From the NCBI GenBank assembly GCA_963771545.1, contig CAVYTX010000002.1, positions 434,001 through 498,000 of the forward strand: a stretch of DNA of 64,000 nucleotides. Direction: 5' to 3'. Position 1 is the first letter of the stretch. Each line of letters begins with the position of its first letter. The notes under the pieces were generated by a model, which saw only the letters and a program-made list of their open reading frames with translations, ran no database searches and was not told the origin of the DNA. Positions 11,099 through 20,838 of this stretch are shown here, piece by piece. Origin of the DNA: CAKZLS01 sp963771545 (lineage in GTDB: Bacteria > Pseudomonadota > Alphaproteobacteria > Rhodospirillales > Defluviicoccaceae). The position numbers were made by a program, and so were the translations under genes.

Positions 11099-12025
11099 TC
11101 AGCCTGGCAACAACGGAGTGATCGAGTACAGGTCCGCCGGTGTGACCGCCAGGCCATAGGCGATTTTTCCGGCCACGGCGAGAACCAGCAGGGCCAGCAG
11201 AATGCGAATCTGTTCGGCGCGCAGCTTGGCGCCGAGGCGGACCCCGATCTGCGCCCCGACCACCCCGCCGACCAGCAGCAGCATGGCGAGGACCACGTCC
11301 ACGGATTGCGTGTTGACCGCCTGCAGGAGGGTAACGTTCGCGGTGACGAAGATAATCTGGAACAGCGAGGTTCCGACGACCACGCCTGTCGGCATCCCGA
11401 GCAAATAGATCAGCGCCGGCACCATGATGAAGCCGCCGCCGACGCCCATGATCGCCGAAAGCACGCCGGTCAGAACGCCCACGGCGACGGGGAGAAGCGC
11501 AGTGACATAGAGCCTGGACTTCCGGAACCGCGTTTTGAAGGGGAGCGCATCCACCCAGTGAGGATTGCGGCGGCGCCCCGAAGGCTTCGTGCCGCGCGCC
11601 CGTCGCGCTCGAAGGAGCGCGTTCGTGCTTTCCACGAACATCAAAATGCCGATGCCGCCGAGCAGGAAAACGTAACAAATCCCGATCGTCAGATCGATCT
11701 GGCCGAGCGTCTTGAGGGCCCGGAACAGCCAAACTCCCAGCGAGGAGCCCACCAGTCCGCCAAAGACCAAAACGACTCCCATCTTGAGGTCCACGTTACC
11801 GCGCCTCCAATGCCCGATGATGGCCGAGACCGAGGTTCCGACAACCTGATTGGCGCCGGAAGCGACGGCCACGGGCGCCGGCACGCCGATGAACAGAAGC
11901 AGAGGCGTCAGCAAGAACCCGCCTCCAACCCCGAACAAGCCCGAAAGTAGACCGACAAGGCCACCGGCGCCCAGCAAAACGAAAATATTCTCGTCGATGC
12001 CCGCGATGGGTAAGTAGATTTCCAT
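11099..12025 (-). CDS. TauE/SafE-family sulfite/sulfonate exporter-like membrane protein
   Basis: A 308-residue polytopic protein with the duplicated TauE pattern: GGLVGLLSGLFGVGGGFLLTP near the N-terminus and GVLTGVLSAIMGVGGGFIMVP in the second half, each followed by the GT/ASG..NQVVGTS-type helix. The family transports sulfite, taurine-derived sulfoacetate or related anions. The gene ends 6 bp before the ATPase start, so it may be transcribed with the ABC exporter. Substrate assignment is inference. Confidence 0.88.
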   Translation of the reverse strand: MEIYLPIAGIDENIFVLLGAGGLVGLLSGLFGVGGGFLLTPLLLFIGVPAPVAVASGANQVVGTSVSAIIGHWRRGNVDLKMGVVLVFGGLVGSSLGVWLFRALKTLGQIDLTIGICYVFLLGGIGILMFVESTNALLRARRARGTKPSGRRRNPHWVDALPFKTRFRKSRLYVTALLPVAVGVLTGVLSAIMGVGGGFIMVPALIYLLGMPTGVVVGTSLFQIIFVTANVTLLQAVNTQSVDVVLAMLLLVGGVVGAQIGVRLGAKLRAEQIRILLALLVLAVAGKIAYGLAVTPADLYSITPLLPG

Positions 12026-12271
12026 GGGTTGCGGTGTTTCCAGGTTTCCACCAGCGCCTCAAAGCAGAACACGGCCGAGCAACTCATACAAGATCCGCGT
12101 GAAGAGCGGTATCGAAGATGCGTCGAATAGCGTTCCCGGCTCATCTCTCCGAATTCGGTTTTTGTCGCGCTTTCATGGGGCATCGGCAATACAATAAAGG
12201 ACGGGGAACACCGCGTGGCGATGGGATGGTTCGGGCGCGGATGGCGGCCCAAACGGACGAAGGGAAAAGAT

Positions 12272-12826
12272 ATGGTGCACGCGCTAAGAGTCCCGATCGG
12301 TCTATTGCTGGCCGTTATCCTTGGCGGTTTGAACCCGGCGCGGGCGGAGGCGCCTTCTATTCAACCGTTCTTCGGATCCTACGAGGGAACGGCGATGTTC
12401 GATGCGAGCGAGTCGGAAAACCGCGAGCTGACGGTGATCATCCGCCCGTTCGGCGAGGACGGTTTCTCGGTGCGCTGGCGAACCATCATCTTCAAGCTCG
12501 GCGAGGAGGAGCCACGGGGACGGACCCAGGTTATCTACTTCACGCCGTCGGAGGTGTTCCCGGGGGTCTTCGCGGCCACGCCACCCGAGGACGCGGCCGG
12601 ACTGGCGTCCAACACGCCGCTGGAGGGACGGCCGTTCGCATGGGCGCGAATCGCCGGCAAGACCCTGACCGTCAATGTGTTGACCATCTCCGAGACTGGC
12701 GCGTACGTGGTTCAAACCTATGACAGAACGTTGATCGGCGGCGGTTTGGCGCTCCGGTTCGCGCGGATTCGCAACGGCGAGGCGGAACAAACCATCCTGG
12801 GCGAACTCGATCGCACCGGAGATTAA
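12272..12826 (+). CDS. Exported hypothetical protein
   Basis: The start at 12272 (MVHALRVPIGLLLAVILGG) is chosen because it opens directly into a signal peptide ending at ARAEA, with a purine-rich site (gaaggg) just upstream; the frame stays open further 5'. The mature protein of about 160 residues looks all-beta and lipocalin/avidin-like, with motifs such as FGSYEGTAMF and DRTLIGGGLALRFARIRNG. I do not recognise a named family. It is divergent from the TauE-like gene and has no obvious partner. Confidence 0.7.
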   Translation: MVHALRVPIGLLLAVILGGLNPARAEAPSIQPFFGSYEGTAMFDASESENRELTVIIRPFGEDGFSVRWRTIIFKLGEEEPRGRTQVIYFTPSEVFPGVFAATPPEDAAGLASNTPLEGRPFAWARIAGKTLTVNVLTISETGAYVVQTYDRTLIGGGLALRFARIRNGEAEQTILGELDRTGD

Positions 12827-12942
12827 CGAATGGCGTGCCCGCTCGATCAATATTCGAACTCATTCCACAAAGAGAAGCCATGCCTTTGCAAGGAAATGAG
12901 TGGTGATCCCGGTCTGTCCCATCGACAAGAATTCGCGGGGTC

Positions 12943-14469
12943 ATGGTGATACAACCCGCATATCCCAGTCTGTTTCAAGTCAGCACCCGCGCTTGGCTGA
13001 GGGAGCTCTCCGCCGGTCTCGGGCGGTCCGCGACCCTCGACGATATCCCCGACGCGGCGCTCGACCGGATGGCCCGACGCGGTTTCGACTGGGTCTGGCC
13101 GCTCGGTGTCTGGCAGACGGGCGCCGCCGGCCGCGACGTTTCGCGGTCGCGGCCGGAATGGCGGAAGGAGTACCAGGAGACCCTGCCGGACCTGACGGAC
13201 GCTGACATCTGCGGCTCCTGTTTCGCCATCACCGCCTACCGGGCGCACCGGGACTTGGGCGGCAATGCCGCTCTTCGACGCCTGCGCCAAAGGCTCGCCG
13301 GGCGCGGCATGAAGCTGATGCTGGACTTCGTTCCCAATCACACCGCCCTCGATCACCCTTGGATCGAGACCCACCGCGACTTTTACATTGCCGGCGGCGG
13401 GGCCGATCTCGCGAGCGCCCCGGAAAACTACTGCCGCGTTAAAACATCGCGGGGTCCGATCGTCCTCGCCCACGGCCGCGATCCCTATTTCCCCGGCTGG
13501 CCGGATACGCTGCAACTCAATTACGGAAATCCGGAACTGCAGAGCGCAATGCGCAAAGAGATCCTGGCGGTCGCCGATCTTTGCGACGGCGTCCGCTGCG
13601 ACATGGCTATGTTGATTCTCCCCGATGTGTTCCAACGCACATGGGGCATCGCCATCGATAGTTTCTGGCCGGAAGCCATCGCCGGGGCGCGCCGGTCCGC
13701 GCCCGGGTTCACGTTCATGGCGGAGGTCTACTGGGATCTCGAATGGACATTGCTGCAACAAGGCTTCGACCATGCCTACGACAAACGGCTCTATGACCGC
13801 TTGCGCGAACAGAGCGCCCACGGGATCCGCGATCATTTGGCGGCCGATATCGTCTATCAGCGTAGACTGGCGCGGTTTCTCGAAAACCACGACGAACCGC
13901 GGGCCGCCGCCGTGTTCCCGCCTGGAGAGCATGAAGCGGCGGCGGTCGTCACCTATCTGGCGCCGGGCCTGCGGTTCTTCCATGATGGGCAGTTCGAGGG
14001 CCGGAAAAATCGGCTGCCGGTCCATCTGTGCCGGCGGCCCGCGGAAAATGCCGATCCCGATCTCGAGGCGTTCTATGGCCGGCTGCTGGATGTTCTCCGC
14101 GCGAACGTCGTCCGCGAGGGGCGATGGCGCTTGCTTTCCTGCGCTCCGGCATGGGAGGGCAACGGCAGCTGGGAGGACTTCATCGCCTTTCTGTGGGAGC
14201 ACGACGGCGGCTCGAGAACGCTGGTCGCCGTCAACTACGCCCTCCGCCAGGGCCAATGCCTTGTCCGGCTGCCGGTCTCCGGTTTTAGCGGCAAGTCCGT
14301 CGTTCTCAACGACTTGATGAGCGATGCCCGCTACGAGCGGCGGAGCGATGACCTCGAGTCGCCGGGACTCTACCTCGACATACCGGCCTGGGGTTATCAC
14401 GTCTTCCAGTTGAGCGGCGGCGGATCTGCCTCGGCGCGCTTTGAGTCTGAGTCAAAAAGAAACGTATGA
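12943..14469 (+). CDS. GH13 (alpha-amylase family) glycosidase
   Basis: The 508-residue protein carries the four conserved GH13 regions: LDFVPNHTALDH (I), GVRCDMAM (II, nucleophile Asp), FMAEVYWDLEW (III, acid/base Glu) and FLENHDEPRA (IV, second Asp). The barrel is preceded by FQVSTRAWLREL and WVWPLGVWQTG, and the C-terminus has a beta-sandwich ending in YHVFQLSGGG. There is no signal peptide, so it is probably cytoplasmic. It stands alone, without the GlgX/TreS/GlgB genes usual for glycogen or trehalose operons, so the substrate is open. Confidence 0.85.
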   Translation: MVIQPAYPSLFQVSTRAWLRELSAGLGRSATLDDIPDAALDRMARRGFDWVWPLGVWQTGAAGRDVSRSRPEWRKEYQETLPDLTDADICGSCFAITAYRAHRDLGGNAALRRLRQRLAGRGMKLMLDFVPNHTALDHPWIETHRDFYIAGGGADLASAPENYCRVKTSRGPIVLAHGRDPYFPGWPDTLQLNYGNPELQSAMRKEILAVADLCDGVRCDMAMLILPDVFQRTWGIAIDSFWPEAIAGARRSAPGFTFMAEVYWDLEWTLLQQGFDHAYDKRLYDRLREQSAHGIRDHLAADIVYQRRLARFLENHDEPRAAAVFPPGEHEAAAVVTYLAPGLRFFHDGQFEGRKNRLPVHLCRRPAENADPDLEAFYGRLLDVLRANVVREGRWRLLSCAPAWEGNGSWEDFIAFLWEHDGGSRTLVAVNYALRQGQCLVRLPVSGFSGKSVVLNDLMSDARYERRSDDLESPGLYLDIPAWGYHVFQLSGGGSASARFESESKRNV

Positions 14470-14471
14470 AA

Positions 14472-14648
14472 TCAATCCCTTGAGAAGCAGCGGGTGAGGA
14501 GTCGGATGTTGGCGACGAGGACCCATGCGACGGCGCGGGGCATGGAGGCCTCGAAGTCCTTGGAGAGGCTTCAGCGCGAGCGGCAAGACATGGTGTCCAC
14601 AAGGATATACCGGTTCCGGCCTTTCACTTTCTTGTCGGCGTCATAGCC
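14472..14648 (-). pseudogene. Remnant of an IS5-type transposase
   Basis: Two short segments on the minus strand match the C-terminal part of IS5/IS4-group transposases. GYDADKKVKGRNRYILVDTM (14589-14648) is the conserved G-x-D-A-x-K-K-x-K-G-R motif. LSKDFEASMPRAVAWVLVAN followed by IRLLTRCFSRD* (14472-14566) is the usual end of the protein. The stretch between them is missing, so this is a dead, internally deleted copy. The rest of the 14470-14976 gap shows no other gene and probably contains the RTX promoter. Confidence 0.7.
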
Positions 14649-14976
14649 ACGGGGGCCGCCACATACAGGTTACACACTCCGAAAGACCGCGGGACACAAC
14701 AAGTAGTTGTTTTCAATACCGCCAATCATAAGGCTGACAGCCGTTGTCCTCGAATTCACATTCCAAATGAAACACTGGTGTGTTCCGGGGCCGCGATGGG
14801 AAAGAACTATGATCAACAGGACTTGGCGGTACGATCAGGCACCGGAAAACACCTTATCTTTGCCGCCAAGCTGTCCAACATAGTGGGACCGCCGCCTCAA
14901 AATGCTGACGAGAGACCTTGGCAGGGTAGTCAAACCGAGTTGCGGAGAGTTCTGTATATGACTTGGGAGCAGGAAA

Positions 14977-17900
14977 ATGGCTGAGATCTTCGGAACACCG
15001 AACGACGACGACATGTCCGCCACGCCGGACGACGATACGATCTTTGGGGGTGACGGCGACGATTTCATCGATGGCCGTGACGGTAACGACACCCTGTTCG
15101 GTGGCAGCGGCGGCGATACCCTGGTCGGCGGCGACGGCAATGACCTCCTGAATGGCGGCACCGGCGACGATAGCCTGCAAGGCGGCACCGGCGACGATAC
15201 GCTGCGCGGCGGTGACGGCTCCGACACCTTCCGTGGCGGCAGGGGTACTGATACCGCGGACTACAGCTCCACGTCTTCCGATCGGTTGCGAGTGGATCTC
15301 TCCAGAGAAAGGGCGTGGTTCCTCGACGATCCGAACAGTCCTCCGGGTGGCGGCAATACCCGCGGCGCCACCGAAGTATTGAAAGCCATTGAGAATGTGA
15401 CCGGTGGCGGCGGCGACAACGTCATCATCGGCAACGGCAAAGACAATGTCCTCCGGGGCGGCGAGGGCGACGACACGATGATTGGGGGCGGGGGGAACGA
15501 TACGTTCGTGAGCGGCGAGGATGTCGACGGCGAGGGCCTCAACTTCCAAGTCAATGGCGACAACATCGATGACACCTTGTTCGCCATCGACGGCGGCGAC
15601 GGCATCGATACCATCGATTACAGCTTGAGCCCTAACGTCAACAATGTCGTCATCATGGATCAGGTGCGGGTCGAAACCGACGGTACCGAGAAAACGGTGT
15701 CGTTCATCGTCGACTCCAAGTGGCGCGTCAACTCCGCGCAGCGCGACTACATCCCCTTTAAAAACATCGAGAATTACATCGGCGGCGATCTGGGCCGGGA
15801 CGACATCCATGGAAACGACGCCGACAACCAATTCTGGGGCGGCGGCGGCAGCGACCAAATTCACGGCGCGGGCGGCAACGACTCGATCTACGGCGGAACG
15901 TCGAGCGACAATCTGGTCGGCGGGCTCGGGAACGATTTTCTCGACGGCGAATCCGGTTCAGGCGACCTTGCCGATTATTTCTACAGCCTGGAGGGAATGC
16001 TGATCGACCTGGGCGATAACGCAACCGATGGCCATGCCGAGAGGTTGGATGGCGGCCCTGGCGACACGGACACTCTGTGGAACATTGAGCGGGCGCGCGG
16101 CGGCCAAGGCGACGACAGCATTATCGGCGCGAGTTTCCGCAGTAGCGTCTTGCAAGGCGGCCACGGCGACGACACGATAAACGGGGATGCCTTCAACAAC
16201 ACGATGTACGGCGACTTTGGGAACGATACGTTCGAGTTCACCAATGTTCCCAACCTCGGAACGAACTTTATCGAGGACTGGGGCCTCGGCGGCGTCGACG
16301 TTATCGATCTGAGCGACCTCGGCGTTAACTCCGCTGGTGACATTCATATCGTTGATACCTCGCCCGACGATACCACGCCCGGCGTCACGACCATTACGGT
16401 CGACGGCGTGGCCGATTTCTCGATCGTGCTCGACGATACGGACAGCAGCCAGTTCGACCTCTCCGACATCGGCAATGGCAATATTAGTGCGGCGCGCGTG
16501 AGCTACGCGGTCATCGACGACTATCAGCACAACGTGCCGTCCTACGAGTGGTATTTCGGCTGCGGCCCCACCGCCATGGCCTCGGTGATGGGCTTCTGGG
16601 ACCTCAATGGTTACGGGAACCTGTTCGACGCCTCGGGCTGGGACGAGGTCGGCACCATGCAGTATGTCAAGGACCATGCCGCGAGCCCGGAATGGATCGC
16701 CAGCTACGCGACCCTTTCGAGTACGGATACCGTGCAGCCGGGTTACTTCGATAACAGCCTCGCGGGCTTTGCCGGCTCGGGGAAAGGCAATACGTACCAT
16801 CATACGGGTACCCCCAGGGGCGGCGCCGCAAATGCGTTGGAAGACTACCCCGAATTTCGCGGCTACGGCGGTTGGGAAGTCCAGGACGAGCAATTGTTCG
16901 GCGCGGATGTGAAAGCGCTGTGGGAGACCCTCAACAGCGAGATCCAGGCCGGCCGGGTCGCGATGGCCTATCTTGCCACCGGAAGCGACCCCAATCACTA
17001 CGTGCCGATCTTCGGGACCGCGAAAAGCGGCGATAAGCTGTATTATGCTCACTATAATCACAGCTCGACCCATAGCGTGGTCTGGGGCGAGACCGAGGAT
17101 GCCCTCTGGCATGAATTCAGCGACCTGACGGAAGCCGATGGCTGGGGCATCGACACCATTTACTTCATCCGGCCGCCGGGCGAGGTCTTTAACGGCGACG
17201 GCGGCAACAATGTCATCACCGATAGGGGCGGGGAGGACACGTTAAACGGCAACGGCGGAAGCGACACCCTGATCGGAGGTATTGGCCACGATTTCCTGAA
17301 TGGCGGCAGCGGCGGCGACAGCCTTATGGGAGGGATCGGTAACGACACGCTGAGCGGCGGTACCGGCACCGACACCTACATCGGCGGCGAGGGTTCGGAT
17401 ACCGCCGACTTCAGCTACAGCTCGTCCGACCGCTTGCGGGTGGATCTGGGCGCGGGGTTCGCGTGGTTCGTTAACGATCCCACCAGTCCCCCCACGGGCC
17501 CAGGGGGCGGAAATGCGCCTAGCACCACCGAACAGCTGTTTTCCATCGAGAATGTGGTCGGAAGCAACGGCGATAACGTCCTCATCGGTGATGAAAACGA
17601 CAATAACCTGGACGGCGCCGGTGGCGACGACAGTATCTTTGGCGGCGCCGGCGACGATACGCTGAGCGGCGGTAGCGGCGGCGACACCCTCGATGGCGGC
17701 GACGGTTCGGATACCGCCGACTACAGCTACACGTCTTCCGACCGGCTGCGAGTGGATCTCTCGCAAGAAAGGGCGTGGTTCCTCGACGATCCGAACAGTC
17801 CCCCGGGAGTCGGTAACGGCCCCAGCACCGAGGAAGAGCTGTTTTCCATCGAGAATGTGACCGGTGGCGGCGGCGACAACGTCCTCATCGGCGACGGTCT

Positions 17901-19134
17901 GGACAATGTTCTCGACGGCGGCGGCGGCGCCGACCTCATCGACGGCGGTGACGGCAACGACACCCTGTTCGGTGGCGATGGCGGCGATACCCTGGTCGGC
18001 GGCGACGGCAATGACTTCCTGGAGGGCGGCGGCGGCAGCGACAACCTGCAAGGCGGCACCGGCGACGATACGCTGGCAGGCGGTGACGGCTCCGACACCT
18101 TCCGTGGCGGCAGGGGTACTGATACCGCGGACTACAGCTCCACGTCTTCCGATCGGTTGCGAGTGGATCTCTCCAAAGAAAGGGCGTGGCTCCTCAACGA
18201 TCCGAACGGTCCTCCGGGTGGCGGCAATACCCGCGGCACCACCGAAGTATTGAAATCCATTGAGAATGTCATTGGTGGCAGCGGCGACAACGTCATCATC
18301 GGCAACGGCAACGGCAATGTGCTCGACGGCCACGCTGGTCAGAACACGATCTCGGGCGGAGGCGGTAACGATACGCTCATCGCGGGCATCGGCCATGAAG
18401 ACGATAACGACAATGTTATCATCAGAACGATCCTCAATGGCGGCGGCGGCGGCGACTTGTTGACAAGCCTGGGCGGCGACACCCAGTTCAACGGCGGCAA
18501 CGGTAACGACACCCTTATCGCAAGCTCGGGTCAGGACGGGTTCGATGGCGGCAGCGGCTCTGACTGGGTCGACTTCACCTACAGCACGTCGAGCTCGCTG
18601 GTCCTCGATCTGCTGAATGGGTTCGCATACTTCGGCGTCTTCGATCCCACAAGGCTGGACAACGAAGACCTGATCAGCATCGAAAACGCCATCGGTTCGC
18701 GGGGCGACACCCTCATCATCGGCAACGCCGCCGCAAACAATCTCGATGGGGACGACGGCGACGACACCCTTGACGGCGGTGGCGGGCGCGATGCCCTGAC
18801 CGGCGGCGATGACGACGATACCTTCATTTTCGCCACCGGCTACGGTGCAGACACCATCATCGACTTCGACGACTTGGGTTCGGACTTGGTCGACGCCACC
18901 GGAGCCGGCCTTGTCACCCCCGACGACTTCAACACATTGGCCGCCTCTGGCCCAGGAGACGACAGTGTGATCGACGACGGTGACAACGCACTCGGTATCA
19001 GCGTGAAGGTTGCGAACAATAACTTGGTGATGAATTTCGGCGGTGGCGACACCCTCACTTTTGTCACCCAAACCTCGCTCGAAGAGGCTGACTTCTTTTC
19101 CCTTGCGGCACGGGAAGACTTAGTCCTCGTCTGA
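14977..19134 (+). CDS. RTX (hemolysin-type Ca2+-binding) protein with central C39-like peptidase domain
   Basis: A 1385-residue acidic, Gly/Asp-rich protein. Residues 1-130 and about 735-1280 contain many GGxGxDxLxGG nonapeptides (for example GGDGNDTLFGG) that form Ca2+-bound beta-rolls. Between blocks sit repeated 60-residue modules with ADYSSTSSDRLRVDLS. Residues about 505-735 are different: YEWYFGCGPTAMASVMGFWD (Cys near 529), then PNHYVPIFG (His near 674), the Cys/His arrangement of C39-like peptidases. There is no N-terminal signal peptide; the C-terminus ends in a short acidic/hydrophobic tail (EDLVLV) as in type I secretion substrates. No ABC/HlyD exporter lies in the window. It is probably secreted. 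Confidence 0.87.
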   Translation: MAEIFGTPNDDDMSATPDDDTIFGGDGDDFIDGRDGNDTLFGGSGGDTLVGGDGNDLLNGGTGDDSLQGGTGDDTLRGGDGSDTFRGGRGTDTADYSSTSSDRLRVDLSRERAWFLDDPNSPPGGGNTRGATEVLKAIENVTGGGGDNVIIGNGKDNVLRGGEGDDTMIGGGGNDTFVSGEDVDGEGLNFQVNGDNIDDTLFAIDGGDGIDTIDYSLSPNVNNVVIMDQVRVETDGTEKTVSFIVDSKWRVNSAQRDYIPFKNIENYIGGDLGRDDIHGNDADNQFWGGGGSDQIHGAGGNDSIYGGTSSDNLVGGLGNDFLDGESGSGDLADYFYSLEGMLIDLGDNATDGHAERLDGGPGDTDTLWNIERARGGQGDDSIIGASFRSSVLQGGHGDDTINGDAFNNTMYGDFGNDTFEFTNVPNLGTNFIEDWGLGGVDVIDLSDLGVNSAGDIHIVDTSPDDTTPGVTTITVDGVADFSIVLDDTDSSQFDLSDIGNGNISAARVSYAVIDDYQHNVPSYEWYFGCGPTAMASVMGFWDLNGYGNLFDASGWDEVGTMQYVKDHAASPEWIASYATLSSTDTVQPGYFDNSLAGFAGSGKGNTYHHTGTPRGGAANALEDYPEFRGYGGWEVQDEQLFGADVKALWETLNSEIQAGRVAMAYLATGSDPNHYVPIFGTAKSGDKLYYAHYNHSSTHSVVWGETEDALWHEFSDLTEADGWGIDTIYFIRPPGEVFNGDGGNNVITDRGGEDTLNGNGGSDTLIGGIGHDFLNGGSGGDSLMGGIGNDTLSGGTGTDTYIGGEGSDTADFSYSSSDRLRVDLGAGFAWFVNDPTSPPTGPGGGNAPSTTEQLFSIENVVGSNGDNVLIGDENDNNLDGAGGDDSIFGGAGDDTLSGGSGGDTLDGGDGSDTADYSYTSSDRLRVDLSQERAWFLDDPNSPPGVGNGPSTEEELFSIENVTGGGGDNVLIGDGLDNVLDGGGGADLIDGGDGNDTLFGGDGGDTLVGGDGNDFLEGGGGSDNLQGGTGDDTLAGGDGSDTFRGGRGTDTADYSSTSSDRLRVDLSKERAWLLNDPNGPPGGGNTRGTTEVLKSIENVIGGSGDNVIIGNGNGNVLDGHAGQNTISGGGGNDTLIAGIGHEDDNDNVIIRTILNGGGGGDLLTSLGGDTQFNGGNGNDTLIASSGQDGFDGGSGSDWVDFTYSTSSSLVLDLLNGFAYFGVFDPTRLDNEDLISIENAIGSRGDTLIIGNAAANNLDGDDGDDTLDGGGGRDALTGGDDDDTFIFATGYGADTIIDFDDLGSDLVDATGAGLVTPDDFNTLAASGPGDDSVIDDGDNALGISVKVANNNLVMNFGGGDTLTFVTQTSLEEADFFSLAAREDLVLV
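15079..15452 (+). repeat. Long internal direct repeat of the RTX gene, copy 1
   Basis: This 374-bp segment recurs at 17950-18323 at the same length and with high DNA identity. It covers RTX nonapeptides plus the ADYSSTSSDRLRVDLS module and the IENV..G.GDNVIIGNG boundary. A partial third copy of the module lies at about 17698-17890. The high nucleotide identity suggests recent duplication or gene conversion. Confidence 0.8.
17950..18323 (+). repeat. Long internal direct repeat of the RTX gene, copy 2
   Basis: Same length as the copy at 15079-15452 and nearly identical in DNA. It differs by scattered substitutions, for example SRERAWFLDDPN in copy 1 against SKERAWLLNDPN here. Confidence 0.8.
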
Positions 19135-19272
19135 TAAAAGGGGTACAATCCCGAGCCTTGGGGTAAGCCCGGATACGAACAATGCATTGAAAAAACGTGG
19201 AAAAATTGGCGCGCCCGGTCGAACGAAATTCGAGCCCGGTCTTGGATAACAGGGCGACCATTCCTGACGGAA

Positions 19273-19349
19273 TGGCGCGCCCGGGAGGACTCGAACCCCC
19301 AACCTCCTGATCCGTAGTCAGACGCTCTATCCAATTGAGCTACGGGCGC
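19273..19349 (-). tRNA. tRNA-Arg(ACG)
   Basis: On the minus strand the sequence folds as a cloverleaf. The acceptor stem is GCGCCCG/CGGGCGC, the D-arm contains AGCTCAATTGGATAGAGC, and the anticodon stem-loop TCTGA-CTACGGA-TCAGG gives anticodon ACG. The T-arm is GGGGG-TTCGAGT-CCTCC, and CCA is encoded at the 3' end (19273-19275). The length is 77 nt. Confidence 0.95.
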
Positions 19350-19609
19350 TTTTGGCCGCCAAGCGGGGTCACGAAGATTCGCCGCGGCGGCGGAAGAGCG
19401 GGGACACTAGCGTAGAGGCGAGGAGAGGGCAAGTGTGTCTGCTTCGCCCGCGGCTTCCCCGCAACATATTAGTCCAAAAGGATTCTTGTTCTGTTAATAT
19501 CTCCAGTTTAGTATCTACCCTATCTCACGGGAATTGTTTATTTACATATCTCGAAATAGTTGTCAGCTTTGCACCGGTATCTCCCCGTAGTCAAAGGTAC
19601 ACTTGCTAT

Positions 19610-20747
19610 ATGGTTGTGTTGAGGTTGCACGCGGCCGGTTTATCGGCCGCATTTCTGCTCTCTGGTTGCGCGTTGTGGCCGTCCGAACCGGGACAAGCGG
19701 GCGATACCGCTCCGGCCGCGGGTAGTCCTTACTATTCCACCGCGCCCGTGGGAACCGGCACTCAGCCGCCGGCGCTGGGCACCACCAGTTTCGAGCCGCC
19801 TGGCGTGACCATGGGGGGGCCGACCGGCACCTTCGTCGGCCAAAAGGTCACCGAGATGCAGGGCGAGCTTAGGCGCTTGCAAGAATCGGTGACGACTCAT
19901 AACCAGGAACTCCAGGATTTGCGCAGCCGGGTCATCGAGGACTCGCAGCGCTATCATGGAACCGTCGCCGCCATCAATACCCGCCTTCAGGTGGGCACCA
20001 CGCCGGGCAACCCCATTCTCGTGCAACAGTTCAACGCCGCCAAATCCGACCTCGACCGCCTGTCCACCGATATCGGCGCCTTGAACCAGCTGGGCACCGC
20101 GGTGACGGCGGATTCGACCATGTCGTCTTTCCTGAGCGAATCGGTTCGCGCCACCTTTCAGGTTTCCGGCGCGGTCGATGAAGACTGGAGGAACCTGGCC
20201 ATCCTGCAGGACGAGGTCGATCAGACCTCGATCATCGTCGATCGCTTGCTCAGCGAGCTGAGCGAGGATATCCGCCGCCAGACCGAATACGTTTCGACGG
20301 AACGCGGCAACCTGAATCTCCTGGCGTCCGGCATCCGCAGCGGCCAGATCTACGGCGCCAGCCTGATCAATCAGGCGATCTTCTCATCCACCGGTGGCGG
20401 CGGTCCGTCCCTGGGCGGGGGATTGCCGTCGGCCGATATCAGCAACCGGCGGCCATTGGTGGTCATTCGTTTCGATAGGCCCAATGTTCCATACGAGCAG
20501 GCCGTTTATAACGCCGTGAGCAAGGTGCTCGACCGGCGCCCCGACGCCAACATCGATCTGGTCGCGGTGGCGCCGTCGCGCGGTGGCCCGGCGAGGGTGT
20601 CGCTCGAAATCGACCAAGGTCAGGCGGCAAGCGGAGAACGTCATGCGCTCGCTGGTGGACATGGGGCTGCCGCCCAGCCGTATCGCCATGCTGGCCAGCA
20701 CCAGCGCGAACGCCACGACCAACGAAGTGCATCTGTACGTCCGCTGA
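19610..20747 (+). CDS. Lipoprotein with coiled-coil region, C-terminus frameshifted
   Basis: The start at 19610 (MVVLRLHAAGLSAAFLLSGC) gives a signal peptide and lipobox LSGC, so the product is predicted to be lipidated; the open frame upstream of this ATG is not needed. Residues about 85-250 are helical and probably coiled-coil (KVTEMQGELRRLQESV). The C-terminal part (RRPLVVIRFDRPNVPYEQAV) resembles periplasmic OmpA-like or SPOR-size domains of polysaccharide/outer-membrane proteins. The frame breaks at the AAA run 20607-20609. In the next frame the protein continues as RQAENVMRSLVDMGLPPSRI and ends TNEVHLYVR* at 20747, which is clearly the genuine end. Specific function unknown. Confidence 0.75.
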
Positions 20748-20838
20748 TACCCGATCGAACGGGATCGCGGTCACGGGAGCAAGAAAATGAGGAAGGCCGG
20801 CGCCAACAAGCCGGCCGCTTCGACGAGGGAAAGAGTCG

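Noticed and set aside
15000..19000. Dense short repeats suggesting a CRISPR array or tandem-repeat region
   Set aside because: The repeats are in frame and encode GGxGxDxLxGG nonapeptides of an RTX protein, with no constant spacer length.
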